Positions 1 to 8,052 of a stretch of 64,000 nt of DNA are shown here, in pieces (the first letter of the stretch is position 1; each line of letters starts with the position of its first letter). This DNA comes from Cellulomonas pakistanensis (GTDB lineage: Bacteria > Actinomycetota > Actinomycetes > Actinomycetales > Cellulomonadaceae), in assembly GCF_016862755.1 (NCBI RefSeq), contig NZ_BONO01000003.1, positions 182,115 to 246,114 of the forward strand, given 5' to 3'. Made by a program: the position numbers and the translations under genes. The notes under the pieces are model-generated. The model saw only the letters and a list, made by a program, of their open reading frames with translations, was not told the origin of the DNA and ran no database searches.

Positions 1-673
1 CGGTGCGCACGCCGTCGACCTCGTCGGTCGTGGTCGCGACGTTGCCCATCCAGGACGCCACCGCGACGTCGTAGGTCGCCGTGTGCACGAACGCCTGCGC
101 GGCGAGCCGGGTGCGCTCGGCCAGCGTGAAGCCGCCGCCCTGCACGGCCGCGACGACCTCGTCGTACCGGGCGGGGTCGACGACGACCGCGACGCTCGGG
201 TGGTTCTTCGCCGCCGCACGCACCATCGACGGCCCGCCGATGTCGATCTGCTCGACGCACTCGTCCGGGGTCGCGCCCGAGGCGACGGTCTGCGTGAACG
301 GGTACAGGTTGACGACGACCAGCTCGAACGGGGCGACGCCCAGCTCGTCCAGCTGCGCCAGGTGCTCGGGGCGGCGGGTGTCGGCGAGGATGCCGGCGTG
401 CACCCGCGGGTGCAGCGTCTTCACGCGGCCGTCGAGGCACTCGGGGAAGCCGGTCAGGTCCTCGACCCGCGTGACCGGCACGCCGGCGGCGGCGATCGTC
501 CCCGCGGTCGAGCCGGTGGACACGAGCTCGACGCCCGCGGCGTGCAGGGCGGTCGCGAGCTCGACCAGCCCCGACTTGTCGTAGACGGAGAGCAGCGCGC
601 GGCGCACCGGGCGGCGGGTGCCGTCGGCGGTCGGGTCGGCGACGGGCTCGACGGGCGGCAGGGCGTGGGACAT
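1..673 (-). CDS. purH: PurH, bifunctional AICAR formyltransferase/IMP cyclohydrolase (3' end beyond left edge)
   Basis: Carries out the last two steps of purine synthesis, AICAR to FAICAR to IMP, in the cytosol. The 224 visible residues are the N-terminal IMP-cyclohydrolase (MGS-like) domain: [15 protein letters not shown], then the substrate-binding STGSTA segment, [20 protein letters not shown] and the [15 protein letters not shown] block, all highly typical of PurH. The C-terminal transformylase half lies outside the window. The ATG at 673 is preceded by a good GGAGG ribosome site. It is the last of three same-strand genes (purN, a small membrane gene, purH) but has its own promoter and a ZTP riboswitch leader, so it is probably transcribed and controlled separately. 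Identification is firm; only the missing end is uncertain. Confidence 0.97.
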   Translation of the reverse strand, partial: MSHALPPVEPVADPTADGTRRPVRRALLSVYDKSGLVELATALHAAGVELVSTGSTAGTIAAAGVPVTRVEDLTGFPECLDGRVKTLHPRVHAGILADTRRPEHLAQLDELGVAPFELVVVNLYPFTQTVASGATPDECVEQIDIGGPSMVRAAAKNHPSVAVVVDPARYDEVVAAVQGGGFTLAERTRLAAQAFVHTATYDVAVASWMGNVATTTDEVDGVRT

Positions 674-698
674 GGCGGTCCTCCGGTGTGGTCGGTCG

Positions 699-715
699 GG
701 CACCACGGGGGTGCC
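699..715 (-). promoter_or_regulatory. Hairpin between ZTP aptamer and purH start (possible expression platform)
   Basis: A GGCACC/GGTGCC stem (6 bp, arms 699-704 and 710-715) sits just after the aptamer and about 25 nt before the purH start codon. Its position is that expected for the switching element, but no U-tract follows, so if it acts it more likely affects translation or transcript folding. This is inference from position only. Confidence 0.4.
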
Positions 716-721
716 GCTCGG

Positions 722-812
722 GACCCTGCACCCAGGCGGACGGTGCATCGGCGGGACTGCCTCGGCCGCTCCCTGGTGGTCAGTTCCACCTCGACGCCAG
801 TCACGACCGGGC
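722..812 (-). promoter_or_regulatory. ZTP (pfl-type) riboswitch in the purH leader
   Basis: Read on the minus strand, the leader opens with GGTCGTGACTGGCG, has a short GGTGG/CCACC hairpin followed by AGGGAGCG, and closes with CCGCCTGGGTGC. These are the conserved blocks of the pfl motif, which binds ZTP/ZMP and switches on folate one-carbon and purine genes; the CUGGCG and CCGCC segments can form its pseudoknot. The ligand ZMP (AICAR) is itself the substrate of PurH, so the association is the classic one. A -10-like TAGGCT lies just upstream, placing the transcription start at the aptamer edge. The family assignment is by motif recognition; a covariance-model search would confirm it. Confidence 0.9.
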
Positions 813-815
813 ACG

Positions 816-821
816 AGCCTA
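816..821 (-). promoter_or_regulatory. -10 element of the purH/ZTP-riboswitch promoter
   Basis: TAGGCT on the minus strand lies 4-6 nt before the first conserved riboswitch bases, so transcription would start right at the aptamer. No clear -35 is seen. It fits the actinobacterial TANNNT pattern found before many genes in this window. Confidence 0.55.
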
Positions 822-848
822 GCCGACGCCGGTGGGGCGGCCGGCGGG

Positions 849-1073
849 TCAGTCGGTGCGGCGCCCCTTCGCGAAGTACGCGATCGGGCCGACCCAGTTC
901 ACCGAGATCGCGAGGCCCCAGGCCGCTTTCGGCCCGTTGACCAGCGCCGCCGGGCGCCGCGACAGGTCGCGGTACGCGGCTGCGGCGAGCGCGAGCTGCG
1001 TCGCGGTGAGCAGGACGGTGGTGACCTTGCGCCCGGTGCTGAGCCCGGACCAGCGTGCGCGTGCGAGTCTCAT
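849..1073 (-). CDS. Small membrane protein, PLDc_N-like
   Basis: A 74-residue protein with two predicted hydrophobic segments (about 19-35 and 47-66). The C-terminal block, a Trp-rich [15 protein letters not shown] segment followed by GRR, resembles the short phospholipase-D-nuclease N-terminal (PLDc_N) membrane domain, which also occurs alone in actinobacteria with no known catalytic role. The ATG at 1073 has TAGCGT six bases upstream (1080-1085), the leaderless pattern seen across the window, which supports this start. It sits between purN and purH but has no obvious functional link to purine synthesis. Family resemblance is moderate; function unknown. Confidence 0.75.
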   Translation of the reverse strand: MRLARARWSGLSTGRKVTTVLLTATQLALAAAAYRDLSRRPAALVNGPKAAWGLAISVNWVGPIAYFAKGRRTD

Positions 1074-1148
1074 GGCCCGACGCTACGCGCCCGGGTCGCC
1101 GGGCGGCGCGGGCCGGAGGTCCCGGCGGCGCGGCGGGACGCGCGCCGG

Positions 1149-1808
1149 TCAGCCGACGGTGACCGAGCGCCCCTCGACGGTCAGCCCGCCCGCCACGATG
1201 CGGCCGACCCAGTCGACCAGCAGCCGGCGCTCGGCGACCTTGATCCGCTCGTGCAGCGTCGCCTCGTCGTCGCCCGGCTCGACCGGGACCGCGACCTGGG
1301 CGATGACCGGGCCGGTGTCGACGCCCGCGTCCACGACGTGCAGCGTGCAGCCGGTGACCTTCGCGCCGAACGCCAGCGCGTCCCGCACCGCGTGCGCGCC
1401 GGGGAACGACGGCAGCAGCGCGGGGTGCGTGTTGACGACGCGGCCCGGGAACCGGTCGAGCACCGCCGCGCCGAGGATCCGCATGAAGCCCGCCGAGACG
1501 ACGAGATCCGGCCGGAACACCGCGATCGACTCGGCCAGCGCGCGGTCCCACGCGGCGCGGTCGTCGAAGTCGCCGGGCGCCACGACCGCGGTCGGGATCC
1601 CCGCCGCGCGCGCCAGGTCCAGGCCGCCCGCGGAGGCGCGGTCCGCCACGACGCCGACGACGCGGCCCGGGTACGCCGGGCCCTCGTGCGCCGCGAGCAG
1701 CGCCGCGAGGTTCGAGCCGCCGCCGGACACCAGGACGACCAGGCGGCCGGTGGCGCGGGTGGCGGGGCGGGGCGCGTCGGGGGTGCCGTGCGGGGCGGGG
1801 GCGGCCAT
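1149..1808 (-). CDS. purN: PurN, phosphoribosylglycinamide formyltransferase
   Basis: Transfers a formyl group from 10-formyl-THF to GAR in purine synthesis (cytosol). The 219-residue protein shows the family order: LVVLVSGGGSNLAALL phosphate-binding loop near the N-terminus, VVSAGFMRIL, the catalytic NTHPALLPSFPG segment (Asn and His), then TGCTLHVVDAGVDTGPVIAQ with the active-site Asp. An Ala/Pro-rich tail of about 18 residues precedes the fold. The ATG at 1808 is supported by TAGGGT 8 nt upstream (1817-1822), implying a leaderless mRNA. PurN and PurH both depend on one-carbon folates, which fits the ZTP switch on the downstream purH. Confidence 0.95.
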   Translation of the reverse strand: MAAPAPHGTPDAPRPATRATGRLVVLVSGGGSNLAALLAAHEGPAYPGRVVGVVADRASAGGLDLARAAGIPTAVVAPGDFDDRAAWDRALAESIAVFRPDLVVSAGFMRILGAAVLDRFPGRVVNTHPALLPSFPGAHAVRDALAFGAKVTGCTLHVVDAGVDTGPVIAQVAVPVEPGDDEATLHERIKVAERRLLVDWVGRIVAGGLTVEGRSVTVG

Positions 1809-1858
1809 GGGCGCCCACCCTAGCGGGGCGCCCAGGTGCGCCCGCGCGGGCCACCCCG

Positions 1859-1920
1859 CCGAGATGGCACCTCTCGGCTGTGCGGACGAGCCGCACCACA
1901 GCCGAGAGGTGCCGTCTCGG
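1859..1920. repeat. Long imperfect dyad between divergent purN and a membrane-protein gene
   Basis: Arms of about 27 bp (one mismatch and a 3-nt bulge) around ACGAG; the outer ends read CCGAGA and TCTCGG and the core contains GGCTGTGCGG/CCGCAC. It lies between two divergently transcribed genes, so it is not a simple terminator for either. It resembles in size and nested layout the other long dyads at gene junctions in this window, but its sequence differs from the 10.3/28.2/29.3-kb family. Confidence 0.7.
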
Positions 1921-1967
1921 GACGGCCGGGTGCGCCCGCGCGCGGGGCGTGCGCGAGAATGGCGACC

Positions 1968-2591
1968 GTGAGCAACCCGTACGCCCCGCCCTCGTCCGAC
2001 CGCGCACCCGCGGACCGCGACGGGCGCGCGGCGGGCGGCGACCCCACCGACCCGGCGGACCCGACCGGCCCCGCCGGCCCCGGCCCGACCGGACCCACCG
2101 GCCCGGGCCCCGCCGGCCCCGGTCACCCGCTGCCGCCGCACCCCGCGCCCGGCCCGCACCCGCCGCGCCCGCACCCCGGCCCGGCCGCGCCGCCGCCGTC
2201 GCCCGAGTCGCTCGCCCGCCTGGGCCGGCTCGCCCGGCACTTCTCGGTGTGGCTGCTCGCCGGCGTCGTCGTGACGCTGCTGCCGCTGCCGTGGCGGTTC
2301 GCGTCGATCGCGTTCCTGGTCGGCGCGCTCGTCGCCGGCGTGCGTGCGCTGGTGCACGTGCTGCGCACCGGGCTCCGCGGCGGGATGGGCGCGATGCTCG
2401 TCGCCGGCCTGCTGGTGACGGGGCTGGTGCTGGTCGGCGCCCTCGGCTCGCTGGTGACCTGGCGGATCGACGCCGACCGGCAGGCCTGCCTCCAGGGCGC
2501 CCTGACCCGGACGGCCGAGGCCGCGTGCGAGCGCGACTACGACGACGCGGTCGCGGACCTGACCGGCAGGCTCACCGTCGGCCGCGGCTGA
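1968..2591 (+). CDS. Pro/Gly-rich membrane protein of unknown function
   Basis: A 207-residue protein. Residues 1-80 are low-complexity Pro/Gly/Ala, followed by two or three hydrophobic segments (about 90-110, 112-127 and 140-160), then a short soluble tail with two cysteines (RQACLQG and EAACERD) that could form a disulfide outside the membrane. The GTG at 1968 is preferred to an ATG nine bases earlier because GAGAAT, a -10-like hexamer, lies seven bases before it; both are in frame. It is convergent with the DUF6350-type gene. I do not recognise a characterised family. Confidence 0.75.
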   Translation: MSNPYAPPSSDRAPADRDGRAAGGDPTDPADPTGPAGPGPTGPTGPGPAGPGHPLPPHPAPGPHPPRPHPGPAAPPPSPESLARLGRLARHFSVWLLAGVVVTLLPLPWRFASIAFLVGALVAGVRALVHVLRTGLRGGMGAMLVAGLLVTGLVLVGALGSLVTWRIDADRQACLQGALTRTAEAACERDYDDAVADLTGRLTVGRG

Positions 2592-2611
2592 CCGCAGGCC
2601 TCGACCGGAGC

Positions 2612-2629
2612 GGTCCGCCCCGGCGGACC
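2612..2629. terminator. Short bidirectional hairpin between convergent genes
   Basis: GGTCCGC/GCGGACC arms with a CCCG loop, between the plus-strand membrane gene ending at 2591 and the minus-strand gene ending at 2639. There is no U-tract, as is common in actinobacteria. Confidence 0.5.
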
Positions 2630-2638
2630 CCGGCGCCG

Positions 2639-4006
2639 TCAGCCCCGGCGCGCCGCCCCGGTCACGGCGGCCCACGCGCGGCGCACCGCTCCCGCGACCG
2701 CCGCGCGCACGTGCCGGTCGCCCGGCAGCAGCACCAGCAGCGACCCGAGGGCCACGCCCGCCGCCACGGCCAGCGCGACGAGCACCGGCTGCGGCCCCAG
2801 CTCGGTCATCCGCCCCGGCCCGATGCCGCCGCGGGACAGCGCCGCCAGCACCAGCGTGCCCAGCCCGGCCACCGCCGCCGAGACCAGCCCGGCGACGGGG
2901 GCGTCGAGCGCGCGCTCGGTGACCAGCCGGCGCCGGAGCACCGCCGCGGAGGCCGCCCCGGCGAGCAGCGTCACCACCGGGACGGCGAGCAGCACGCCGC
3001 CCGTGACGTCCGGCGCGGGGAGCGCGCCGAGCAGCGGTACCGCCGGCACCGCGCCGGCCTGCACCTCCCCCACCGCGAACGACGTCCCGGTCCCGACCGC
3101 GAAGCCCGGCCCGGCGAGCCACGCCAGCGCCCACAGCACGAGCGTCGGGGCGTACGCCAGCTCGGCGACGGCGAGCACGATCCCGCCGACCGCGTCGAGC
3201 CGCAGCGACGCGACGACGTCGGCGATCGCGCCGCGCCCCGCCACCACCCAGAGCGTGGCCAGCACGGCGGCGAGCAGCACGAGCGTCGCGAGCGCGGTCG
3301 TGCCGGCGGCGACCCCGTGCGCCACCGGCTCGGGCAACCGCGACCGCACCGGCTCGACGACGTCCCGGAACCGCGGCGCCTCCGGGCGGCGGAGCAGTCC
3401 CGCGCCGAGGCCGAGCGAGGCGACGACGGCGCCCGCCAGCAACCCGATGCCCACGTGCAGCAGCGGCACGCCCGTCGCCAGACCGACGACGAGCAGCACG
3501 CCCACGTACGCGCCGACGCCCGCGCCGAACGCCGACCGCGTCGCGTACCCGGACCGGCGCGCGGAGGCGTAGCAGCCGAACAGCGCCAGGGCGGTCAGGC
3601 CCAGCGGCACGAGCGTCACCGAGGGCGCGTCGGTCAGCGGCACGCCGTGCGCGAGCAGCCACAGGCCGGCGCCGACCTCGACCGCGCGGGTCCACGGGAT
3701 GCCGCTGGTCGCCGGCGCCGCGGAGGTCGCGACGTAGGCCGCGACCGCGGGCAGCACCACGACGAGCAGCGACAGCAGCGCCGCCTGCAGCCCGGCCAGC
3801 AGTCCGCCGACCCAGCGCGGGGCGCCGTCGAGGTCGCTGACGAAGAACCGCGGCGGGGCGGAGTCGTCCACGACCCGGCGCCGCGCGCGGCCGCCGCCCA
3901 CCGGTCCGGGACCGCCCGAGCCCGAGCCGCCCGAGCCACCGGACCCGCGGGCCCCGGGCGCGCCGGAGCCGCGTCCGTCGGGGCGGGTGCCGGGCGGGGT
4001 GGTCAT
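2639..4006 (-). CDS. DUF6350-type polytopic membrane protein
   Basis: A 455-residue integral membrane protein. Residues 1-50 are a Gly/Ser/Pro-rich cytoplasmic tail; the rest holds roughly ten hydrophobic helices beginning with GGLLAGLQAALLSLLVVVL and ending with an Arg-rich C-terminus. In actinobacteria a protein of this type (called here from its layout and context) lies between sucCD and purN, which matches this locus: sucC, sucD, the RCC1 gene, this gene, purN, purH. Its function is unknown. The ATG at 4006 is the first Met before the Gly-rich tail and gives the expected length. Confidence 0.8.
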   Translation of the reverse strand: MTTPPGTRPDGRGSGAPGARGSGGSGGSGSGGPGPVGGGRARRRVVDDSAPPRFFVSDLDGAPRWVGGLLAGLQAALLSLLVVVLPAVAAYVATSAAPATSGIPWTRAVEVGAGLWLLAHGVPLTDAPSVTLVPLGLTALALFGCYASARRSGYATRSAFGAGVGAYVGVLLVVGLATGVPLLHVGIGLLAGAVVASLGLGAGLLRRPEAPRFRDVVEPVRSRLPEPVAHGVAAGTTALATLVLLAAVLATLWVVAGRGAIADVVASLRLDAVGGIVLAVAELAYAPTLVLWALAWLAGPGFAVGTGTSFAVGEVQAGAVPAVPLLGALPAPDVTGGVLLAVPVVTLLAGAASAAVLRRRLVTERALDAPVAGLVSAAVAGLGTLVLAALSRGGIGPGRMTELGPQPVLVALAVAAGVALGSLLVLLPGDRHVRAAVAGAVRRAWAAVTGAARRG

Positions 4007-4217
4007 GGCCCCATCGTCCCCGGCCGGCGGCGCCGGGCGGGCGAGGCGCCCCGGCGTGCCGCGGGGTGGAGCGGGTGGCGTGCCACACGCCGGGACGGCC
4101 CGGGTGGCCCGCCGCCCCGGCCGCTCGGACGGCACGAGCGCCGACCTCCGCGCCGGCCCCTGTCCGACCGGCCCACGCGAGGCGACGGTGGCCGCGCCCG
4201 CGGTCCGCGCCCCCGGG

Positions 4218-6743
4218 TCAGGCGCGGCCGCGGCGGCGCCGGACCGCGGCGCACGCGGAACCGCCGAGCACGAGGAGCGTCGCGGCCAGCACCGCACCGC
4301 GGAGCGCCGCACCGGCACCGGTGGCCGCGAGGTCGCGCCCGTCCCGCTCGACGGACGGTGGGACGTCGGCTCCGGCTCGGGGGGCCCCGGCCCCAGGGCC
4401 CGGGCCCGGCCCGGGACCGGACGCCGGCTCGACCCGCACGACGACGTCGATCCGCGCATCGGCTCCGACCCCGTTCGACGCCGCGATCGTCGCGGCGAAG
4501 TCGCCCGCCTGGACCGGGACACCGGCGACCGTGCCGCCCGGGTCGAGCGCGAGCCCCGGCGGCAGCGTGCCCGACGCGACCGACAGCGTCGCCTCCGGCG
4601 TGCCGCCCACCGTGAACGCGTAGGAGTACGCCACCCCCACCTCGGCAGGCGGCGGGTCGCCGGCCAGCGTCACCGGCTCGTGGACGACGAGCTCCACGTC
4701 GACCGTCGCCACCCCGCACTCGGCGGAGACCGCGGGGTCGTCGGCCAGCACCCGGAGGGGGTAGGTGCCCGGGGTCGTCGGCGTGCCCGACAGCACCCCG
4801 GAGACCGACAGCGCGAGGCCCTCCGGCAGCGGGCCGCCGTCGGCGGCGAGCCGCGCCTCGGCCGCGCCGGGGCCCAGGCCGAAGGCGAACTCGTACGGCT
4901 CCCCGGCCACCGCGGCGTGCGGTGCGCCGACGATCGTCGGGCAGGTGACCGAGCGGACAGCCCGGTGCGCGGTGACCGTGCCGAAGTCGTTGGTGAGCAC
5001 CACCCGGTAGCGGGCCGCCGCCTCGGGTTCGTCCGGTGCGGTCACGGTCAGCCGGGTCGTCCAGGTCGTCCCGTCCACGTTCAGCTCAGGCTCGGCATCG
5101 ACGTCGGCCCAGCCGCCCGCCGCGCCCTCGACCTGCCACTCCACCGCGAGGACGGCGGAGCTCGACGCGGTTGCGGTCAGCACGACCTCCTCCCCCGGGC
5201 GCGCCGCGGTGGTGACGTCCGGCTGCCCGACCAGGGCGGGGGCCACGCCGTAGGCGAACGCGCCGGGGTGGGTGAGCGTCGTCCCGCCCGTGCGCACGTG
5301 GACGTCGACCGCACCGGCGGCGTGCGGCGGCGTGACCGCGTGCACGACGGCACCCACGCGTCGCACCTCGGCCGCGGCCGCGTCGCCGAACCGGACCTCG
5401 GTCATCGCCGTGTGCACGGAGCGCGGCGCCTCGACCTGCTGGTCCGCCGGCGCGCCCAGCCCGAGCTGCCCGACGTGCCCGGTGCCCCACGCCAGCACGT
5501 CGCCGGCCTCCGTGACGGCGAACGCGCGGCGCTGCCCGAACGTGTGCTCCACCGGCCCCATGGCGAGGACGGTCACGCCGCTCAGGAGCTCGCCGTCGTA
5601 CTCCAGCACGGTCGGCCGGGTGGCGTCCCGGCCACCCGCGAGGACCCCGTCGCTGGAGTCGCCCCAGCCGTAGACGCGGCCCTCCGCGTCACGCGCGAGC
5701 GCGATCCGGTGGGTCGCCGCCACCTCGACGATGCGCGCCCCCGACGGAACGGCGTCGAGGTCCAGGGCCAGCGGTGCGGGGTTCGTCGACAGGCCGACCT
5801 CGCCGGTGCCGAGCTGCCCGTAGGTGTTGCTCCCCCACGCCACCATCGACCCGTCCTCGGTCACGGCGTACGCGGCGCTGATCCCGATGGCCACGTGGAC
5901 GACGCGGTGGCCCGACAGCGCGCCGGAGGTGTCGACCTCGACCGGGTGCACGGAGTCCCCGTGGATCCCGGCCCCGAGGCGACCGTTCCCGTTCCCTCCC
6001 CACGCCCAGGCGACGCCGCTCGCGGTCCGGGCGATCACGGTGGCCCGGCCGGCCGACACCTGCGCGACCGGGGACCCGCCGAGCTGCTCCGCGACCAGCG
6101 TCGGTGTCCGCACGTCGTCGAGGCTCCCGGTGCCGAGCCGTCCGAACTGCCCGCGGCCCCAGGTGTAGACCCCGGTCTCGGACACGGCGACGGCGAAGTG
6201 CTGGCCCGCGTCGACCTGGACCACCGCCCCCGCGCCGGCGGGCAGCGCCACCCGCGCGGGCGTCGCGCTCCCGCCCAGGCCGGCCCCGGGGCCGAGGCCG
6301 AGCTGTCCGTACCAGTTCCCACCCCAGGTGTAGACGGCGCCACCGCGTGTCCGCGCGATCGAGTGGTCCGCGCCGGCGGCGACCTCCACGACGTCGTCGC
6401 CGTCGAACGCCGCGCGGTCGATCGGGGTCGGCTCGAGCGCCTCGGTCACGTCACCGAGGCCCAGCTGCCCGAGCCCGCCCGTGCCCCACGCGTGGACCAC
6501 CCCGTCGGCCGTCACCGCGAGGGTGTGCGCGTCGCCGGTCGACACCTGCACGAACGCCGGCGGGTCGGTGGCCTCGATCGCGACCTCGGTGCCGCCGCCG
6601 ACCGGTCCGCGCGCCGGCGACACCGCCGACGGGCCCCCGGTGCCCCGACCGGGGTCGGCCCCGGCGGCGACGGCTCCCGGCAGCGCGAGGGCGACGGCCA
6701 GGAGGCCCACGGTGAGGATGCGGCGGGGGGTGCGGAGGCTCAC
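4218..6743 (-). CDS. Secreted RCC1-repeat (beta-propeller) protein with LAATG cell-wall sorting signal
   Basis: 841 residues. A signal peptide spans residues 1-28 (RTPRR then a hydrophobic core ending AVAAGA). Seven RCC1-type repeats follow, each with a 'WG....G.LG' core (for example HAWGTGGLGQLGLG and VAWGSNTYGQLGTG), enough for one seven-bladed propeller over about residues 60-420. Then comes an Ig-like segment and two putative-Ig (He_PIG-like) domains marked by LPEGLALS.SGVLSGTP and LPPGLALDPGGTVAGVP, a Gly/Pro-rich linker, and a C-terminal LAATG (about 805-809), hydrophobic helix and RRRR tail. That tail matches substrates of class E sortases (LAXTG), so it is probably anchored to peptidoglycan. 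It is inserted between sucD and the DUF6350-type gene. Ligand unknown. Confidence 0.88.
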   Translation of the reverse strand: MSLRTPRRILTVGLLAVALALPGAVAAGADPGRGTGGPSAVSPARGPVGGGTEVAIEATDPPAFVQVSTGDAHTLAVTADGVVHAWGTGGLGQLGLGDVTEALEPTPIDRAAFDGDDVVEVAAGADHSIARTRGGAVYTWGGNWYGQLGLGPGAGLGGSATPARVALPAGAGAVVQVDAGQHFAVAVSETGVYTWGRGQFGRLGTGSLDDVRTPTLVAEQLGGSPVAQVSAGRATVIARTASGVAWAWGGNGNGRLGAGIHGDSVHPVEVDTSGALSGHRVVHVAIGISAAYAVTEDGSMVAWGSNTYGQLGTGEVGLSTNPAPLALDLDAVPSGARIVEVAATHRIALARDAEGRVYGWGDSSDGVLAGGRDATRPTVLEYDGELLSGVTVLAMGPVEHTFGQRRAFAVTEAGDVLAWGTGHVGQLGLGAPADQQVEAPRSVHTAMTEVRFGDAAAAEVRRVGAVVHAVTPPHAAGAVDVHVRTGGTTLTHPGAFAYGVAPALVGQPDVTTAARPGEEVVLTATASSSAVLAVEWQVEGAAGGWADVDAEPELNVDGTTWTTRLTVTAPDEPEAAARYRVVLTNDFGTVTAHRAVRSVTCPTIVGAPHAAVAGEPYEFAFGLGPGAAEARLAADGGPLPEGLALSVSGVLSGTPTTPGTYPLRVLADDPAVSAECGVATVDVELVVHEPVTLAGDPPPAEVGVAYSYAFTVGGTPEATLSVASGTLPPGLALDPGGTVAGVPVQAGDFAATIAASNGVGADARIDVVVRVEPASGPGPGPGPGAGAPRAGADVPPSVERDGRDLAATGAGAALRGAVLAATLLVLGGSACAAVRRRRGRA

Positions 6744-7060
6744 GCGATCACCTGCTCGTCACGGCGAGGTCCGGCGCCCCGGGGGTGCGGGCGCCGGCGC
6801 GGTCCGGCGCGGTGGCGCCGTCGCGTCACGCACCCTAGGGACCCCGCAGCCGACCCCGGTCCCGGTCAGCACCTACGGAGCGACGAACGGCCCCGTCTCA
6901 CCGCCGATCTGAGTGGCGCGCAGGGCTGGCGGACGACCACCTAGGTGGCGCGCCCACGCCGGCGCACCGGCGCGCGCGGGTTCGCCGGTTCCGCGCGAGG
7001 TCGCCGGTTCCGCAGGGGGTGGGACCCGCGCAACCGGCGAGCTCGGCGGCCCCGGGCACG
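6744..7060. other. Intergenic region between RCC1 gene and sucD terminator
   Basis: About 320 bases without a convincing gene. It holds two CTAG-centred spots (near 6832 and a 12-bp CCACCTAGGTGG palindrome at about 6938-6949) and a local duplication of GCCGGTTCCGC near 6980-7015. The promoter of the RCC1 gene must lie in its left part, but I cannot place a -10/-35 with confidence. Confidence 0.5.
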
Positions 7061-7102
7061 GCGACGGGCGCCGCACCCCCGGGAGGGTGCGGCGCCCGTC
7101 GC
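7061..7102 (-). terminator. Intrinsic terminator of the sucCD operon
   Basis: An 18-bp perfect stem (arms 7061-7078 and 7085-7102) with a 6-nt loop begins 15 nt after the sucD stop codon. It is the strongest terminator-like hairpin in this part of the window; no U-tract follows. Confidence 0.85.
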
Positions 7103-7117
7103 GGTGCGGTGCGCCGG

Positions 7118-8014
7118 TCAGCTGAGCAGCGCGCGCGCCAGCTCGGCCGTCTCGGTCGGCGTGGTGCCGACCTTCACCCCGGCGGCCTCGAGGGCCTCCT
7201 TCTTGGCCTGCGCGGTGCCGGCCGAGCCGGACACGATCGCGCCGGCGTGGCCCATCGTCTTGCCCTCGGGGGCGGTGAAGCCCGCGACGTAGCCGACGAC
7301 CGGCTTGGTCACGTGCTCGGTGATGTACGCCGCGGCCCGCTCCTCGGCGTCGCCGCCGATCTCGCCGATCATGACGATCAGGTCGGTCTCGGGGTCGGCC
7401 TCGAACGCGGCGAGCGCGTCGATGTGCGTCGTGCCGATGATCGGGTCGCCGCCGATGCCCACCGCCGTCGAGAACCCGAGGTCCCGCAGCTCGTACATCA
7501 TCTGGTAGGTCAGCGTGCCGGACTTCGACACCAGGCCGATCCGGCCGGGGCCGGTGATGTCGGACGGGATGATGCCGACGTTCGACTTCCCGGGGCTGAT
7601 GAGGCCCGGGCAGTTGGGGCCGAGCAGCCGGACGCCCTTGGCCTGGGCGTAGGCGAAGAACTCGGCGGTGTCCGCGACCGGGACGCCCTCGGTGATGATC
7701 ACGATCAGCGGGACGCCGGCGTCGACGGCCTCGATGACGGCCGCCTTGGTGAAGGCCGGCGGCACGAAGATGACCGACACGTCGGCCTTGGTCGCCTCGA
7801 CGGCCTGGGCCACCGAGCCGAACACCGGGATCGCCACGGTCAGGCCGGAGCCGTCGCCGCGGGGGAACTCGACGCTGGTGCCCGCCTTGCGCGGGTTCAC
7901 GCCGCCGACGACGGTGGTGCCCGACGCCAGCATGCGGGTGGTGTGCTTGCTGCCTTCGGACCCGGTCATGCCCTGCACGATGACCTTGGAGTCCGCGGTC
8001 AGGAAGATCGCCAT
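7118..8014 (-). CDS. sucD: SucD, succinyl-CoA synthetase alpha subunit
   Basis: With SucC converts succinyl-CoA, ADP (or GDP) and phosphate to succinate, CoA and nucleotide triphosphate in the TCA cycle. The 298-residue protein has the CoA-binding Rossmann part ([12 protein letters not shown]...[10 protein letters not shown]), [35 protein letters not shown], and near the C-terminus the phosphohistidine motif GHAGAIVSG (His at about 255). The ATG at 8014 gives the standard length. It follows sucC by 38 nt in one operon and is followed by a strong terminator. Confidence 0.97.
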   Translation of the reverse strand: MAIFLTADSKVIVQGMTGSEGSKHTTRMLASGTTVVGGVNPRKAGTSVEFPRGDGSGLTVAIPVFGSVAQAVEATKADVSVIFVPPAFTKAAVIEAVDAGVPLIVIITEGVPVADTAEFFAYAQAKGVRLLGPNCPGLISPGKSNVGIIPSDITGPGRIGLVSKSGTLTYQMMYELRDLGFSTAVGIGGDPIIGTTHIDALAAFEADPETDLIVMIGEIGGDAEERAAAYITEHVTKPVVGYVAGFTAPEGKTMGHAGAIVSGSAGTAQAKKEALEAAGVKVGTTPTETAELARALLS

Positions 8015-8052
8015 GGTGGGTTGTCTCTCGTCTCTCGCGTCGCTGCGGTCGG

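Noticed and set aside
6938..6949. CCACCTAGGTGG as a DevR-like box
   Set aside because: Palindromic but half-sites are CCACC rather than GGGAC; it does not fit the 5-4-5 motif.
6980..7015. Repeated GCCGGTTCCGC as a possible CRISPR or small array
   Set aside because: Only two short copies without regular spacers; no cas genes.
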